From assembly GCA_040004035.1 (NCBI GenBank), contig JAMPLN010000017.1: a DNA stretch of 64,000 nucleotides. One strand, given 5' to 3'. Positions within the stretch are counted from its first letter, which is position 1. Each line of letters starts with the position of its first letter. The position numbers and the translations under genes were made by a program. Positions 1-8,465 of the stretch are shown piece by piece. This DNA comes from Microcoleus vaginatus_C. Lineage in GTDB: Bacteria > Cyanobacteriota > Cyanobacteriia > Cyanobacteriales > Microcoleaceae. The notes below the pieces were generated by a model. It saw nothing but the letters and a program-made list of their open reading frames with translations, was not told the origin of the DNA and made no database searches.

Positions 1-891
1 AGTTTGTTTGGTGACTTCGACATAAATATGTTCTAGCCGCACCGGATACCGAGCGATTGAATCAATAGAAATCCCGTCGAACAGCAAAATAATCTCTTTT
101 AATTCTAAACGTTCCGGCAGCCAAAAAGCTAAATCGCTACCGTAGCGGCGGGGAATGAAACTGTATTGTTTAGCGCGGGCGATAACTTCAGCTTCTTCGT
201 CGGTTTTTACCACGATAATTTCTTGAGCAGGAATCAGTTTTTGCAACTCTTCTAAACTGCCTTCAGCCACAATACTGCCATTTTTCAAAATCCCAATTCT
301 CTGACACAGCCGCTCAGCTTCATCCAACAAGTGAGTTGTCAGCAAAATTGTAATTCCTTCCGATTGCAAGCGCTGAATTAACTCCCAAATTTCATAGCGA
401 GCCTCAATATCTAAACCCGTTGTCGGTTCATCTAAAATTACTAATTTAGGCTGGTGCACCAAAGCCACCGCAATATTCAAGCGGCGCTGCATTCCTCCGC
501 TCAAAGTTTCCACGGGGCTTGTAGCTCTATCTGTCAAATTTACTGCTTTCAAACAGTGTCTTACTTGATAGCGCCGCTGTTTGCGCTCTAAGCCGTAAAT
601 TTGAGCAAAAAAATTGAGGTTTTCTTCGCAGCTAAGGCTTTTGTAAAGCAAATTTTCTTGAGGCGCTACACCGATTAAGGATTTTGTAGAGTCAGAAACA
701 GGTTCGCCATTAATAGAAACTTGACCGCTGTCCGCATTTAGCAAATTACATAAAATATTGATAGTTGTAGTTTTGCCCGCCCCGTTTGGCCCCAGTAAAC
801 CGTAAATTTCTCCAGCTTGAATGTGCAGTGTTAAATCTTTAAGCACTGAACGCTCGCCGTAAAACTTATTTAGCTTTTCTATTTGCAGCAC
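1..891 (-). CDS. ABC transporter ATP-binding protein (ABC-2 exporter type), 3' end cut by window
   Basis: This is the nucleotide-binding subunit of an export-type ABC transporter; it would hydrolyse ATP at the cytoplasmic face for the permease encoded just upstream. 297 codons are visible and the reading frame is still open at base 1, so the C terminus is missing. Walker A is GPNGAGKT (residues about 34-41), followed by the signature LSGGMQRRLN, Walker B LVILDEPTTG and the switch histidine in LLTTHLLDEAE. I start at GTG (889-891), preceded by CGGAGA about 10 nt upstream; no in-frame ATG gives the conserved N terminus. It lies 125 nt downstream of the permease on the same strand, so the two are probably co-transcribed. 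The family covers drug, lipid and polysaccharide export; the substrate cannot be read from the sequence. Confidence 0.9.
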   Translation of the reverse strand, partial: MLQIEKLNKFYGERSVLKDLTLHIQAGEIYGLLGPNGAGKTTTINILCNLLNADSGQVSINGEPVSDSTKSLIGVAPQENLLYKSLSCEENLNFFAQIYGLERKQRRYQVRHCLKAVNLTDRATSPVETLSGGMQRRLNIAVALVHQPKLVILDEPTTGLDIEARYEIWELIQRLQSEGITILLTTHLLDEAERLCQRIGILKNGSIVAEGSLEELQKLIPAQEIIVVKTDEEAEVIARAKQYSFIPRRYGSDLAFWLPERLELKEIILLFDGISIDSIARYPVRLEHIYVEVTKQT

Positions 892-1016
892 TGCTTTAAT
901 TCTCCGTATTATTTTATATATTTACGGTTGTTTCTGAACGATTAAACCGCAGAGAGCGCAGAGGGCGCAGAGTCAGAGAAGTGAGAGATGAATAATTAGG
1001 ACATAATGAGATAGTT

Positions 1017-1790
1017 TTAAAGTCTTCTTTCTACTCTCAGCATCCTGCGGTAAGAAAGCCATCCACCTGCAATCATGGCAATAGAAAATATGAATAAATA
1101 CCAGAAGTGTTCGGAAATATCAGCCAAATCTTGGCCGTCAGCCCACACCCCCATCAGCGCTTCGTTCATGTGATAAATAGGATTGTACTGGGCGAGTTCC
1201 AGCAGGCTTTTGGGAAACAGCGAAGTTGGCAAAAATGCGCCTCCTAAAATCAACAAAGGAACGCCGAAAGCGGCTACTAGCGAGTTGACATCTTCAGTGC
1301 GCCTCGCAAACTGGGTACCAAGAATAAAGCCTACACCTACATAAGATACAATACTGAGCAGAATAATCGCACATCCTAACAGGATAGAGCCTTGAAATTG
1401 CGCTCCTAAACAAGAGGCGATCGTGTATACTAAAATTACCTGACCGATGCCGATGCAACTGTGGGCCAGGAAAATTCCTAAAAAGTAGGAAGTGCCGCTC
1501 AGGGGGGAAATAAACAAGCGTTTGAGGGTATGCTGTTCTCGCTCTGCTACTACTGTTGCTACGCTACCACCGAGACAGCTAAAAAATAAAGCCGCTCCTA
1601 CTAAGCTTGCAGGTGCAGCAACTTCAAAGGCTTTTGCTGTGCTGAGATTAGCGCGTTCTTTTAAAATTAAACCGTTAATTAGCAAGATAGAAACTGGAAA
1701 AATACTCCACAAGACTAAGCTGCGTCGGCGTCTCCCCAATTCTATTAAAATCCGCTGTGCTACTGCGAGCGTTTCGTACCAGTATTTCAT
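1017..1790 (-). CDS. ABC-2 type transporter permease
   Basis: Integral membrane subunit of the exporter whose ATPase follows at 1-891. The 257-residue product starts MKYWYETLAVAQRILIE, has a basic stretch (GRRRRS) before the first helix, and about six hydrophobic segments, the usual ABC-2 layout; QHTLKRLFISPLS is the typical coupling segment after helix 2. The frame is open 16 codons further upstream to 1838, but that stretch runs into a common intergenic GGGAATTGG-type repeat and does not resemble the family N terminus, so I prefer the ATG at 1790. The two-gene order permease then ATPase suggests a self-contained exporter. Substrate unknown. Confidence 0.88.
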   Translation of the reverse strand: MKYWYETLAVAQRILIELGRRRRSLVLWSIFPVSILLINGLILKERANLSTAKAFEVAAPASLVGAALFFSCLGGSVATVVAEREQHTLKRLFISPLSGTSYFLGIFLAHSCIGIGQVILVYTIASCLGAQFQGSILLGCAIILLSIVSYVGVGFILGTQFARRTEDVNSLVAAFGVPLLILGGAFLPTSLFPKSLLELAQYNPIYHMNEALMGVWADGQDLADISEHFWYLFIFSIAMIAGGWLSYRRMLRVERRL

Positions 1791-1847
1791 AAGAAATCTA
1801 TTAGTATTGTTAGAATTGGGAATTGGTAATGACGCCACCGCATATCA

Positions 1848-1975
1848 TATCATTTCCGGTTACACCGGAATGATGTTGACTGTTGACTGTTGACTGTTCA
1901 CAGTCAACAGTCAACAGTCAACACTGAACTCGAATTTACTATTCCGATGCTAACGGATTTGATATCATACCATAG
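1848..1975. repeat. Composite intergenic repeat with inverted heptanucleotide arrays
   Basis: A core of TTGACTG-type heptamers changes orientation in the middle: bases 1874-1897 and 1900-1923 form a perfect 24-bp hairpin with a 2-nt loop. The array is bounded on one side by TTCCGGTTACACCGGAATGA and on the other by a segment ending ACGGATTTGATATCAT. The same unit occurs in reverse orientation at 12555-12690. Heptanucleotide arrays of this kind are known in filamentous cyanobacteria as short tandemly repeated repetitive (STRR) sequences. Confidence 0.85.
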
Positions 1976-2000
1976 AGATGCCAATAAGTTTAGCTCTTAA

Positions 2001-2025
2001 TAAAAAACCCGCCGACGCGGGTTTT
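2001..2025 (-). terminator. Rho-independent terminator of the 2183-3226 gene
   Basis: Perfect 9-bp stem, AAAACCCGC (2004-2012) against GCGGGTTTT (2017-2025), with loop CGAC. On the minus strand the stem runs into seven uridines, as expected for a terminator about 160 nt downstream of the minus-strand gene at 2183-3226. Confidence 0.8.
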
Positions 2026-2123
2026 GTGATTTTAGGGGGATAGGTTTTAACACCAGTTAAAAAAAGAACGGAACTGTAACAACTACTAAAACCATATCCA
2101 ATCAGTTATTCCCAATTTTTGAA

Positions 2124-2151
2124 TCGAAAATCGAAAATCGAAAATCGAAAA
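2124..2151. repeat. Tandem heptamer TCGAAAA, four exact copies
   Basis: Four contiguous copies of TCGAAAA lie between the terminator at 2001-2025 and the 3' end of the gene at 2183-3226. It is a second heptanucleotide repeat type, different in sequence from the TTGACTG arrays. Confidence 0.85.
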
Positions 2152-2182
2152 TTGTCTAACTTGTTGCCCTCTCTCAGTGAGC

Positions 2183-3226
2183 TCAATTAATACTAAAGTT
2201 CTTACCTCTGTAGCATCCTTGAAAGGAAGTTAAACTGGTGCTGTTTCTCTGTTCCAATTTAGTCACGAGGGAAGAAGTATTGCTAGTTTCAGCGGTAGCA
2301 CCCCAGTTGTAGATAAAGTCGCCGAGATTGTCTCCGGTTTCTTCGTAGCTGTGCTCTTCAATTGGAATTCCAGAAACTCCTGAAACAGTTTGGTTGTGGT
2401 ATCCGTTAACAATGATTTTTTCGATAACGGCGCCCGGTTCTGCGGTAATGTTCCATTGTACCGGTTCGTAGGCTGAAAGTGCGAGAATTATGGGCTTGTT
2501 TCGGCGTTCTACTTTGACTTCGATCGCACTTTTAGATAAATCTCGGTTCTTGTGATCCGCATTGGCTTCGTAAACGCCTATTAAATGAAGTTCTTTGTTT
2601 CCGCTTGACGAACCGATATAAGCTGAAAAATCGTCGGAACCGCCAAGCCCGCAGTTGGCGCCAGAACTAATTGGGGCAATAAAAGCTGTTTTTTCGGCTA
2701 GTTTCTGCTGCACGGCGGGCACTACCCACAATCCGGTTCCGATGCCTAAAGCACCTATCAAAGCAGCCGCGATACCGAAAGGAAGGGCATTTGTGAGGTG
2801 GCGAACAACTGGTTTGGCTGTTAGTTGAGATAGCGTTTGCTGCCAATTTTCACCAGTTTGTCGATCGGCATTCCCGCCATCGAGACAGGCCAATAAACCT
2901 AAACTTTCCGGCTGTTCGAGCAGACTTTGAACAGTTTTCCCTTCGCCGACGTAGAGATTTCTAGTTTCGGTGTCTAAAAGCAGCCAGTAGCGATCGCCCT
3001 CGCCGAGGTTGTACTCTTGTAGGGCAGGATCGACTAAATCGTGCTGCAAAAACACCAGCCAAGCCATATTATTGCCAGTGCCGACAGTTTTGCCGTCGCT
3101 GGAAATAAGTTGGTCGATGTCGGGCTCCCAGCGCCAAGCTACCCAGCGACTATCTCCTCGATAGCCGAGGGATTTTTCTAGTTGCGGATGAGCGGTTATT
3201 TCTAAGCGTTGAACTAAGTTTGACAC
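2183..3226 (-). CDS. Uncharacterised protein with one transmembrane segment
   Basis: The 347-residue product belongs to no family I can name. The first 145 residues are soluble and Trp-rich (RWVAWRWEPD near the start), followed by one hydrophobic segment at about 148-172 (ALPFGIAAALIGALGIGTGLW). The remaining 170 residues, predicted to lie across the membrane, contain a beta-rich stretch with IILALSAYEPVQWNI and EKIIVNGYHNQ. The start at 3226 is followed directly by the conserved-looking N terminus, and AGGAGG-like purines (from TTTCCTCCTC on the plus strand) precede it. It stands alone, with its own terminator at 2001-2025. A membrane-anchored protein with a cytosolic N-terminal domain is a plausible topology; function unknown. 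Confidence 0.75.
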   Translation of the reverse strand: MSNLVQRLEITAHPQLEKSLGYRGDSRWVAWRWEPDIDQLISSDGKTVGTGNNMAWLVFLQHDLVDPALQEYNLGEGDRYWLLLDTETRNLYVGEGKTVQSLLEQPESLGLLACLDGGNADRQTGENWQQTLSQLTAKPVVRHLTNALPFGIAAALIGALGIGTGLWVVPAVQQKLAEKTAFIAPISSGANCGLGGSDDFSAYIGSSSGNKELHLIGVYEANADHKNRDLSKSAIEVKVERRNKPIILALSAYEPVQWNITAEPGAVIEKIIVNGYHNQTVSGVSGIPIEEHSYEETGDNLGDFIYNWGATAETSNTSSLVTKLEQRNSTSLTSFQGCYRGKNFSIN

Positions 3227-3753
3227 TAGATTTCCTCCTCAAGTGCGTTAGCGAAGCCCTCGCAGAGGATCGGGTCTAGAGCAATTTTGTTCCAATTTAT
3301 TAAAACAAATATTTTGCTCATGAAGAGCCTCCGAATAATCGGGTTAATTTTGTCTTGCTAATGTTATCAGCCGGTACTTTCCCAACCACACTGGCTTAAC
3401 AAAAATATGCCTGTTGAATGGTTTAGCTTGAGAACTTGGAGCTGGCGAGCACCCGCCTGGTAATAATTTTAACCTGTGCTGATAACTAATCCTGTTACGG
3501 ATTAAAGCTAGCTATCTATCACTGCTTCTACCTGGTTGGCCAGTTTTAAAAGAGTGCTTGGCTGATAGCGTCTACAAGTTCTTAGCTTAACTTTTATTTG
3601 GCTACTCTGCTACAAAATATGCCGATCGCACCTGACATCAATATTAAGCAGGCAAATAAATATTCCGGCTTTCTCGCGGGTGAAATATCCCTGAAAAAGA
3701 GAACGTTTCCGAGAAACCCGGTTTCTGTGATGAAAGTTCTGACACTTCGCCTA
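3227..3753. other. Intergenic region without a convincing gene
   Basis: About 530 bp between the uncharacterised gene and the repeat-protein gene. Short open frames on both strands at 3594-3858 have no recognisable product. An AGAAACCCGGTTTCT palindrome near 3711-3726 is one copy of a repeat seen at several places in this window and may act as a terminator for the gene at 3754-4545. Confidence 0.5.
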
Positions 3754-4545
3754 TTACTGGCGGGGGCCATCAATCGCATCTCTAGTCGGTGCAACACCTC
3801 CGGGGCCAAAGGAACTCGGCGGCACTCTGGGAAGATTGAGATTGCGATTGGGAACTAAATCGCTGTTGCTGTCGCCAGCAGTTCCACCCGTGGGAGACGC
3901 ACTGTTATTGGGGCCGGTACTCGGTGAAGTTCCCGGATTGAGATTATTCTGATTGGTATTCGGCGAAGTTCCCAGATTGGGATTATTGGGAGTGATATAG
4001 GGCGCACTTCCCGGATTGAGATTATTCGGATTAGTATTCGGCGCAGTTCCCGGATTGAGATTATTCGGATTGGTATTGGGCGCAGTTCCCGGATTGGCAT
4101 TATTCGGATTGGTATTGGGCGCAGTTCCCGGATTGGCATTATTCGGATTGGTATTGGACGCCGTTCCCGGATTGGCATTATTCGGATTGTTGGGATTTGC
4201 CGTGCCTGCAGGAGTAGTTATCGGGGTGCCGGTACCATCTCTGGTGATGGCGTTGGGGTTGGGGGGAGCAGGCGGAGCACCTCCATTGGGGTTATTTGCA
4301 GGAGCATTGGCGGGGTTGCCCGCAACCGGAGCAGGGTTTTGGGGAGCAGCATTGCTGCCGCACAAGCTGACTAAATCAAAAGTTGTGCCGCCTCGGGTTT
4401 CGATGAAGCAAACCGGCACATTTACATCGGGGTTTGAGGCTCTGGGAAAATCGGCTGTTCCCGGCATGGGACGGCTAAAGGCAGCTTCAGCCATCAGTGG
4501 GGTCAAGGCCGCCGATAGAGCGGCGATTGTTCGCAATAATCTCAT
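3754..4545 (-). CDS. Secreted Asn/Pro-rich protein with 13-residue tandem repeats
   Basis: I start at the ATG at 4545, which has GAGG 8 nt upstream and begins a clear Sec signal peptide (MRLLRTIAALSAALTPLMAEAAFS); the open frame continues upstream to 4659 but would bury it. After the signal comes a short domain with two cysteines (VCFIETRGGTTFDLVSLCGS), the only part that looks folded. A low-complexity tail of seven 13-residue units follows, consensus NPNNANPGTAPNT, residues about 120-210, then an acidic, proline-rich end. The product is 263 residues and probably exported or attached to the envelope. The CFIETRGGT...LVSLCG part is reminiscent of short cyanobacterial exported proteins of unknown role; the repeats look like a length-variable spacer. 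Confidence 0.72.
   Translation of the reverse strand: MRLLRTIAALSAALTPLMAEAAFSRPMPGTADFPRASNPDVNVPVCFIETRGGTTFDLVSLCGSNAAPQNPAPVAGNPANAPANNPNGGAPPAPPNPNAITRDGTGTPITTPAGTANPNNPNNANPGTASNTNPNNANPGTAPNTNPNNANPGTAPNTNPNNLNPGTAPNTNPNNLNPGSAPYITPNNPNLGTSPNTNQNNLNPGTSPSTGPNNSASPTGGTAGDSNSDLVPNRNLNLPRVPPSSFGPGGVAPTRDAIDGPRQ
3916..4188. repeat. 39-bp coding minisatellite
   Basis: Seven tandem units of 39 bp (13 codons) encode the Asn-Pro repeats of the 3754-4545 gene. The four units farthest from the stop are nearly identical and those towards the stop codon are degenerate. Because 39 is divisible by three, two other frames also stay open over the array (the plus strand at 4016-4675 and a second minus frame at 3855-4178), but these are artefacts of the repeat. 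Confidence 0.85.
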
Positions 4546-4671
4546 CAGCGTTTCCTCAAATGTTGAACTGTGTTTGATCCAGTATTGCCCAGAAACTAGA
4601 AATTGTCTTCTTCCCAAAATAGGAGCTTTTGCTACTCCTGCTGATGTAGGCTGCGCCACTGAGCTTCAGAA

Positions 4672-6282
4672 TTAAGACATTTGCATCTCAAGTAATTCCT
4701 GATGATAACGTTCCAACTCATGCGGTTGATGGATCAGCGGCTGAAGTTGGCCATTGTGGAGTTGGTAGGCTTGTGTGATTCCAATGCGGCTGAGAAAGTC
4801 GAGGTCGTGGGAAATCACCCAGAGGGCGCTCTGAAACTCATTGACTCCATCAACAATCTGATTCACTGTTTCCAAATCCAAATTATTTGTTGGTTCATCT
4901 AAAATGAGCAAATCAATTTGAGAAATGCCGATCGCAGCCAGCCCTAATCTCGCTAACTCACCGCCGCTTAAGGCAGATGCAGGCTTGTTCACCTCCTCAT
5001 TAAAAAATAGAAAATTTCCTAATTGCTGTCGCAGCAATTGATAGTCTAACTTTGGGTTTGCCATTTGCATATTTTCTAGGACTGTCCGAGAGCGATCGAC
5101 CATTTCATAGCTTTGATCGAGATATACCCATTTTAGGGCAGATTTTATGGCAATTTCACCGGATTGTAAAATTGCTTGAGTTCGCTCCATTTCTAGAAGG
5201 GCTTGAGCTAAACAGGATTTTCCTGAGCCGTTCTTTCCAGCAATAGCAATGCGCGAGTCTGACGATACATGAAGCTGAATATTTTTGAGTAATCGGCGCT
5301 CTTCTAATATCAAATCAGCACCTTGGATATCAATTAAATTTTTGTGTTTTTGACTGCATTCTTCTAATTTAACCCGGGTTGTTTTCGTCGTTCTGATTTT
5401 GGTTTCGGTAACTTGATTAGTTGCTTTTTCTACGGCTAGTTCATGTTTTTTCTTAGCACTTCCTGCCATTACTTCAGCTTGTCGCTTCAACGCACCAGCG
5501 AGAATTTTCGGAATGCTGTCGGCACGTTTGCGACCTTGTTGGCGAGATTGGGCGGCTCGTTGTTGTTCGTGAGATGCTGATGTTTTCGCTCGCTTTAGCT
5601 CTTTTCGCGCTACTTCGTGGGCGCGTAATGCGGCTTGATGTTCGATTTCTTTTTGCGATCGATAGAAGGAGTAGTTCCCACCGTAAACCTTTAACTCCGC
5701 TGGCGTTAATTCCCAAATCGTATCGACGGTGCGATCGAGAAAAAACGACTTGTGCGAGACAATAACGAAAGCACCAGAAAATTCTTGCAGTGCTGTCTGC
5801 AACTGTTCCAGGGTTAACAGGTCTAAATGATTTGTTGGCTCATCTAACAACAGAATATCAGGCTGCTTCGATAGAGCGATCGCCAACCAAAGTTTCGTCA
5901 GTTCTCCACCGCTCAGTGTGCCCAGAGCCTGAGATAGCGAGACTTCCGAGGCAAACTTCTCCTCTAGCAACGTCGTCACCCTCCACCATTCATCCGAATG
6001 AGAAGCGATCCAGTCCAGTACCAATTCATTGGATGCAGACAGATTCAGGGTACTGACTTGAGGCAGATAGTAAACACTACCTGTCCTCGCGACTGTGCCA
6101 ATCTGCGGGATTAGTTGTCCGGCAAGTAGCTTGAGCAAGGTCGATTTACCACTACCGTTGCGACCGACTAAGCCAATGCGCGAGCCTTCATGAATCGCAA
6201 CAGTGATATCTGCGAACAAAGTCCGTGTGGGTGCGACTTCGCAGGTCAAATTAGCTGCGTTGAGAATTGCTTTCTTTTGCAT
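4672..6282 (-). CDS. ABC-F family ATPase (duplicated ABC domains, soluble)
   Basis: The 536-residue protein has two ATP-binding cassettes and no membrane helices, the ABC-F plan; members act on the ribosome, in translation or in protection against antibiotics. Cassette 1 has Walker A GRNGSGKST (40-48), signature LSGGE and Walker B ILLLDEPTNHLD. Cassette 2 has GKNGSGKSC (349-357), LSGGE and LLILDEPTNNLD. The linker (about 220-290) is a highly charged helix rich in Lys, Arg and Gln, as in the P-site tRNA-interaction motif region. Cys357 replaces the usual Ser/Thr of the second P-loop, a mild oddity. ATG at 6282 has GGAG 8 nt upstream. The gene is monocistronic, ending 126 nt before the start of the gene at 3754-4545. 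Whether it gives resistance or is a housekeeping factor cannot be decided here. Confidence 0.9.
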   Translation of the reverse strand: MQKKAILNAANLTCEVAPTRTLFADITVAIHEGSRIGLVGRNGSGKSTLLKLLAGQLIPQIGTVARTGSVYYLPQVSTLNLSASNELVLDWIASHSDEWWRVTTLLEEKFASEVSLSQALGTLSGGELTKLWLAIALSKQPDILLLDEPTNHLDLLTLEQLQTALQEFSGAFVIVSHKSFFLDRTVDTIWELTPAELKVYGGNYSFYRSQKEIEHQAALRAHEVARKELKRAKTSASHEQQRAAQSRQQGRKRADSIPKILAGALKRQAEVMAGSAKKKHELAVEKATNQVTETKIRTTKTTRVKLEECSQKHKNLIDIQGADLILEERRLLKNIQLHVSSDSRIAIAGKNGSGKSCLAQALLEMERTQAILQSGEIAIKSALKWVYLDQSYEMVDRSRTVLENMQMANPKLDYQLLRQQLGNFLFFNEEVNKPASALSGGELARLGLAAIGISQIDLLILDEPTNNLDLETVNQIVDGVNEFQSALWVISHDLDFLSRIGITQAYQLHNGQLQPLIHQPHELERYHQELLEMQMS

Positions 6283-6612
6283 ATTTCTACTCCATCTTGG
6301 TTTGCTGAGCCGTCCTCGTAGTGCTGGACGCTCGATCGCAGTACGATCGAGAGGTCGCTACCCAATTCAAATCTCTGGATTTCGTAGTTTTTAAAGCACA
6401 GAGCTTTGGAAATCGATCGGGATGGGTTAGCAACCAGCAGTTAGCTTCATGGCAGTAAGAATTGACAAAAGTACAATAAATTACAGTATATTACACGAGT
6501 TTTAGGTTGTCAAGCCACAGATGTTTTGAATTCTGCGGTACAACGGATACAGTCTTGGACGCCAGGAATCTATTTTGACACCATCTGTAGTGGTAAGGCG
6601 CGGACTGTACAC

Positions 6613-6796
6613 CATACTGGCTCTTCCTTAGTTACTGTGCTAATTTATCTTAAAATAATGGCACAAATTCTTATATAGCAAAGATTTATGGTCTTGTTTT
6701 ATTTGATTTTAGCCGTTTTTTTTATTCAGACATAGGTTGATTTTCAACTACTTAAACCAATAGTTGGGCACAGTAAGTAAGGAAGAGCAGGATACG
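6613..6796. repeat. Inverted-repeat-bounded segment, probable miniature element remnant
   Basis: GCTCTTCCTTAGTTACTGTG at about 6620-6639 is repeated as its reverse complement at 6769-6788, with 20 of 21 positions matching over 6620-6640 and 6768-6788. The AT-rich interior of about 130 bp has no coding potential. This is the typical form of a small non-autonomous element, but I cannot point to a clean target duplication. Confidence 0.5.
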
Positions 6797-6799
6797 CTG

Positions 6800-6853
6800 T
6801 ATGATGTCCGGTCAATTACCCTTTTTCTTACGGGTAATTGACCGGACATCATA
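6800..6853. terminator. Long perfect hairpin downstream of the permease gene
   Basis: Bases 6800-6821 and 6832-6853 are perfect inverted copies (22 bp) around a 10-nt loop. It begins 20 nt past the stop codon of the minus-strand permease at 6873-7898, so it can act as its terminator or 3' end stabiliser. It has no clear uridine run after the stem, so a plain Rho-independent terminator is not certain. Confidence 0.55.
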
Positions 6854-6872
6854 TAATAACAACTAACTTCCT

Positions 6873-7898
6873 TTAATACCGAATTCGTGGGTCAACGTAA
6901 GCATTCAAAATATCAATTACAATGCTGGCAATTACGACAATTGCCGCAAAAAACACCACAATACCTTGAACAGTTGGATAATCCCGCAAGCTAATCGCTT
7001 CGTAAAGGCGATTTGCCAACCCCGGCCAAGAAAAAGTAACCTCTGTTAAAATAGCACCCCCCAACAGTGCAGCAAAAGTCAATCCTAAGACAGTAATCAC
7101 CGGAATTAGTGCATTTTTCAGAGCGTGAGCCCATAAAATCTGGAATTCTGGAATGCCTCTAGCTCTAGCTGCTTCCACATAATCTGCTTGCAAAGTTTGC
7201 TTGAGATTCACTCTGACAATGCGCTCGAAAATGCCGCTCAAAAGAATGCCCAGCGTCAAACTCGGAAGTGCCAAATAATGCAAAGATGTGAGAAACTGAC
7301 CAGGGTTAGCGCTCAGGAGACTGTCAATCGTGTAGAGTCCTGTGTAGCCTTCGGGGGCGGGGAATGTGACGGGAAAGCGAGTTCCCAAAGGAAACCATCC
7401 CAACTGCACTGCGAAAATCAATTGCAAAACCATGCCGGCCCAAAAAGCGGGCAGCGAGTAAGTGATAATGCCAAACAAACGGCCGACTGCATCGAAAATA
7501 GTGTTGGGGCGAGATGCTGCCAGGGAACCGATACTGATGCCGACAATTAAAGCTATGGCCATGCTACAAACTGCTAATTCCACTGTAGCGGGGAAATAAT
7601 CTCCGATAATTTGCCACACGGTTTGTCCGCGAGTGGTGATGGAGGTTCCCAAGTCGAAGCTCAACAAGTCTTTCATGTATTTGAGATATTGCTGCCACAG
7701 GGGTGCGTCGAGGCCGAGTTGAGTTCGCATTGCTTCTTTGGCGCCTGCGGGAGCTCGTGAGCCGAGAATGGCATCTATGGGGTCGCCCGGAGTGGCCCGC
7801 AACAATAAAAATACTGCTGTGGTGATTGTCCACAACATTAGCGGTGCCAGGAGCAAGCGGACAAAAATATAAGATTGCAGGGCTTTGGAACGAGACAT
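6873..7898 (-). CDS. Oligopeptide/dipeptide-type ABC transporter permease (DppB/OppB family)
   Basis: One of the two inner-membrane subunits of a peptide/nickel-type importer. The 341 residues follow the family plan: N-terminal helix (FVRLLLAPLMLWTITTAVFLLL), the conserved ATPGDP motif, a periplasmic loop, then five more helices. The EAA loop that contacts the ATPase is visible as EAARARGIPEFQILWAHALK. The family-typical end DPRIRY is intact. The DppC-type partner lies 4.8 kb away at 12688-13755 on the same strand, and no substrate-binding protein or ATPase gene is in the window. The start at ATG 7898 gives the expected N terminus. Confidence in the family is high; the substrate is unknown. 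Confidence 0.93.
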   Translation of the reverse strand: MSRSKALQSYIFVRLLLAPLMLWTITTAVFLLLRATPGDPIDAILGSRAPAGAKEAMRTQLGLDAPLWQQYLKYMKDLLSFDLGTSITTRGQTVWQIIGDYFPATVELAVCSMAIALIVGISIGSLAASRPNTIFDAVGRLFGIITYSLPAFWAGMVLQLIFAVQLGWFPLGTRFPVTFPAPEGYTGLYTIDSLLSANPGQFLTSLHYLALPSLTLGILLSGIFERIVRVNLKQTLQADYVEAARARGIPEFQILWAHALKNALIPVITVLGLTFAALLGGAILTEVTFSWPGLANRLYEAISLRDYPTVQGIVVFFAAIVVIASIVIDILNAYVDPRIRY

Positions 7899-7974
7899 AA
7901 TATTTGGGAATTGGGAATTGGAAATTGAAAATAGAGAGTTGAGTGGATTTTACTTACATCTTGCACTATTCTCA

Positions 7975-8002
7975 AGAACAGGAAAGATGCCTGTTCCACA
8001 AC
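7975..8002. repeat. Palindromic REP-like repeat
   Basis: GAACAGGAAAGATGCCTGTT followed by CCACAA. Related copies lie at 57796-57862 and 58635-58833 (GAACGGGCAAGATGCCCGTT). This copy lacks the second half (TTGTGGGGTGGG...CCCGCCCC) present in the others. Confidence 0.7.
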
Positions 8003-8120
8003 AGATAAATTTTATTTTGAACCGTTGCTCCTAGCCAGCCCTGAAAGGATGATTGAGAATGACGCAAGATCTCAGTTTGAGCGAAAAAGTCGATCGACTT
8101 TTTCGCAATTGGCGATTTTC

Positions 8121-8465
8121 TTATTCCCCCAGCAGCGATTCAAATGCAGCTTGCAAAGACTTGATATCGCCTACTCTGGCTACTAACAAGTTTTCGCTGC
8201 CGGCATCCTGCAGCCTGTGTCTCCAATACTGGATGCTATCGGAGTTGTTCATCCAGAAACTAATCACGGTGTCTACAACTCGATCGACATCCCAGCCCCG
8301 GTAAGGAGAAACTGTCTCCACGGATGCCACAAACGCATCGAGAGTACACTTCCAGTTTCCCAAGTATTCTACACCGGACGGCTGCTGTTGTTTCAGCAAT
8401 TCCTGCTGCTGGTTAAAAAATGTTAAAGTTGGAGATACGCCCAGGATTTCAAATGTATAGTTCAT
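8121..8465 (-). CDS. Small conserved-looking protein of unknown function
   Basis: The 114-residue product begins MNYTFEILGVSPTLTFFNQQ. I use the ATG at 8465 because a strong GGAGG lies 6 nt upstream; a longer frame to 8519 lacks a ribosome site. The protein is soluble and acidic, with WKCTLDAFVASVE and a predicted helical C terminus (DIKSLQAAFESLLGE). I do not recognise the family. It sits between the DppB-type permease and the divergently transcribed kinase at 9058, 222 nt upstream of the permease on the same strand. Good ribosome site and coherent composition make it a likely real gene. Confidence 0.7.
   Translation of the reverse strand: MNYTFEILGVSPTLTFFNQQQELLKQQQPSGVEYLGNWKCTLDAFVASVETVSPYRGWDVDRVVDTVISFWMNNSDSIQYWRHRLQDAGSENLLVARVGDIKSLQAAFESLLGE

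Noticed and set aside
3855..4675. Plus-strand 219-codon and minus-strand 107-codon frames over the 13-residue repeat gene
   Set aside because: The 39-bp repeat keeps other frames open; the correct frame has a signal peptide, a ribosome site and a coherent composition.
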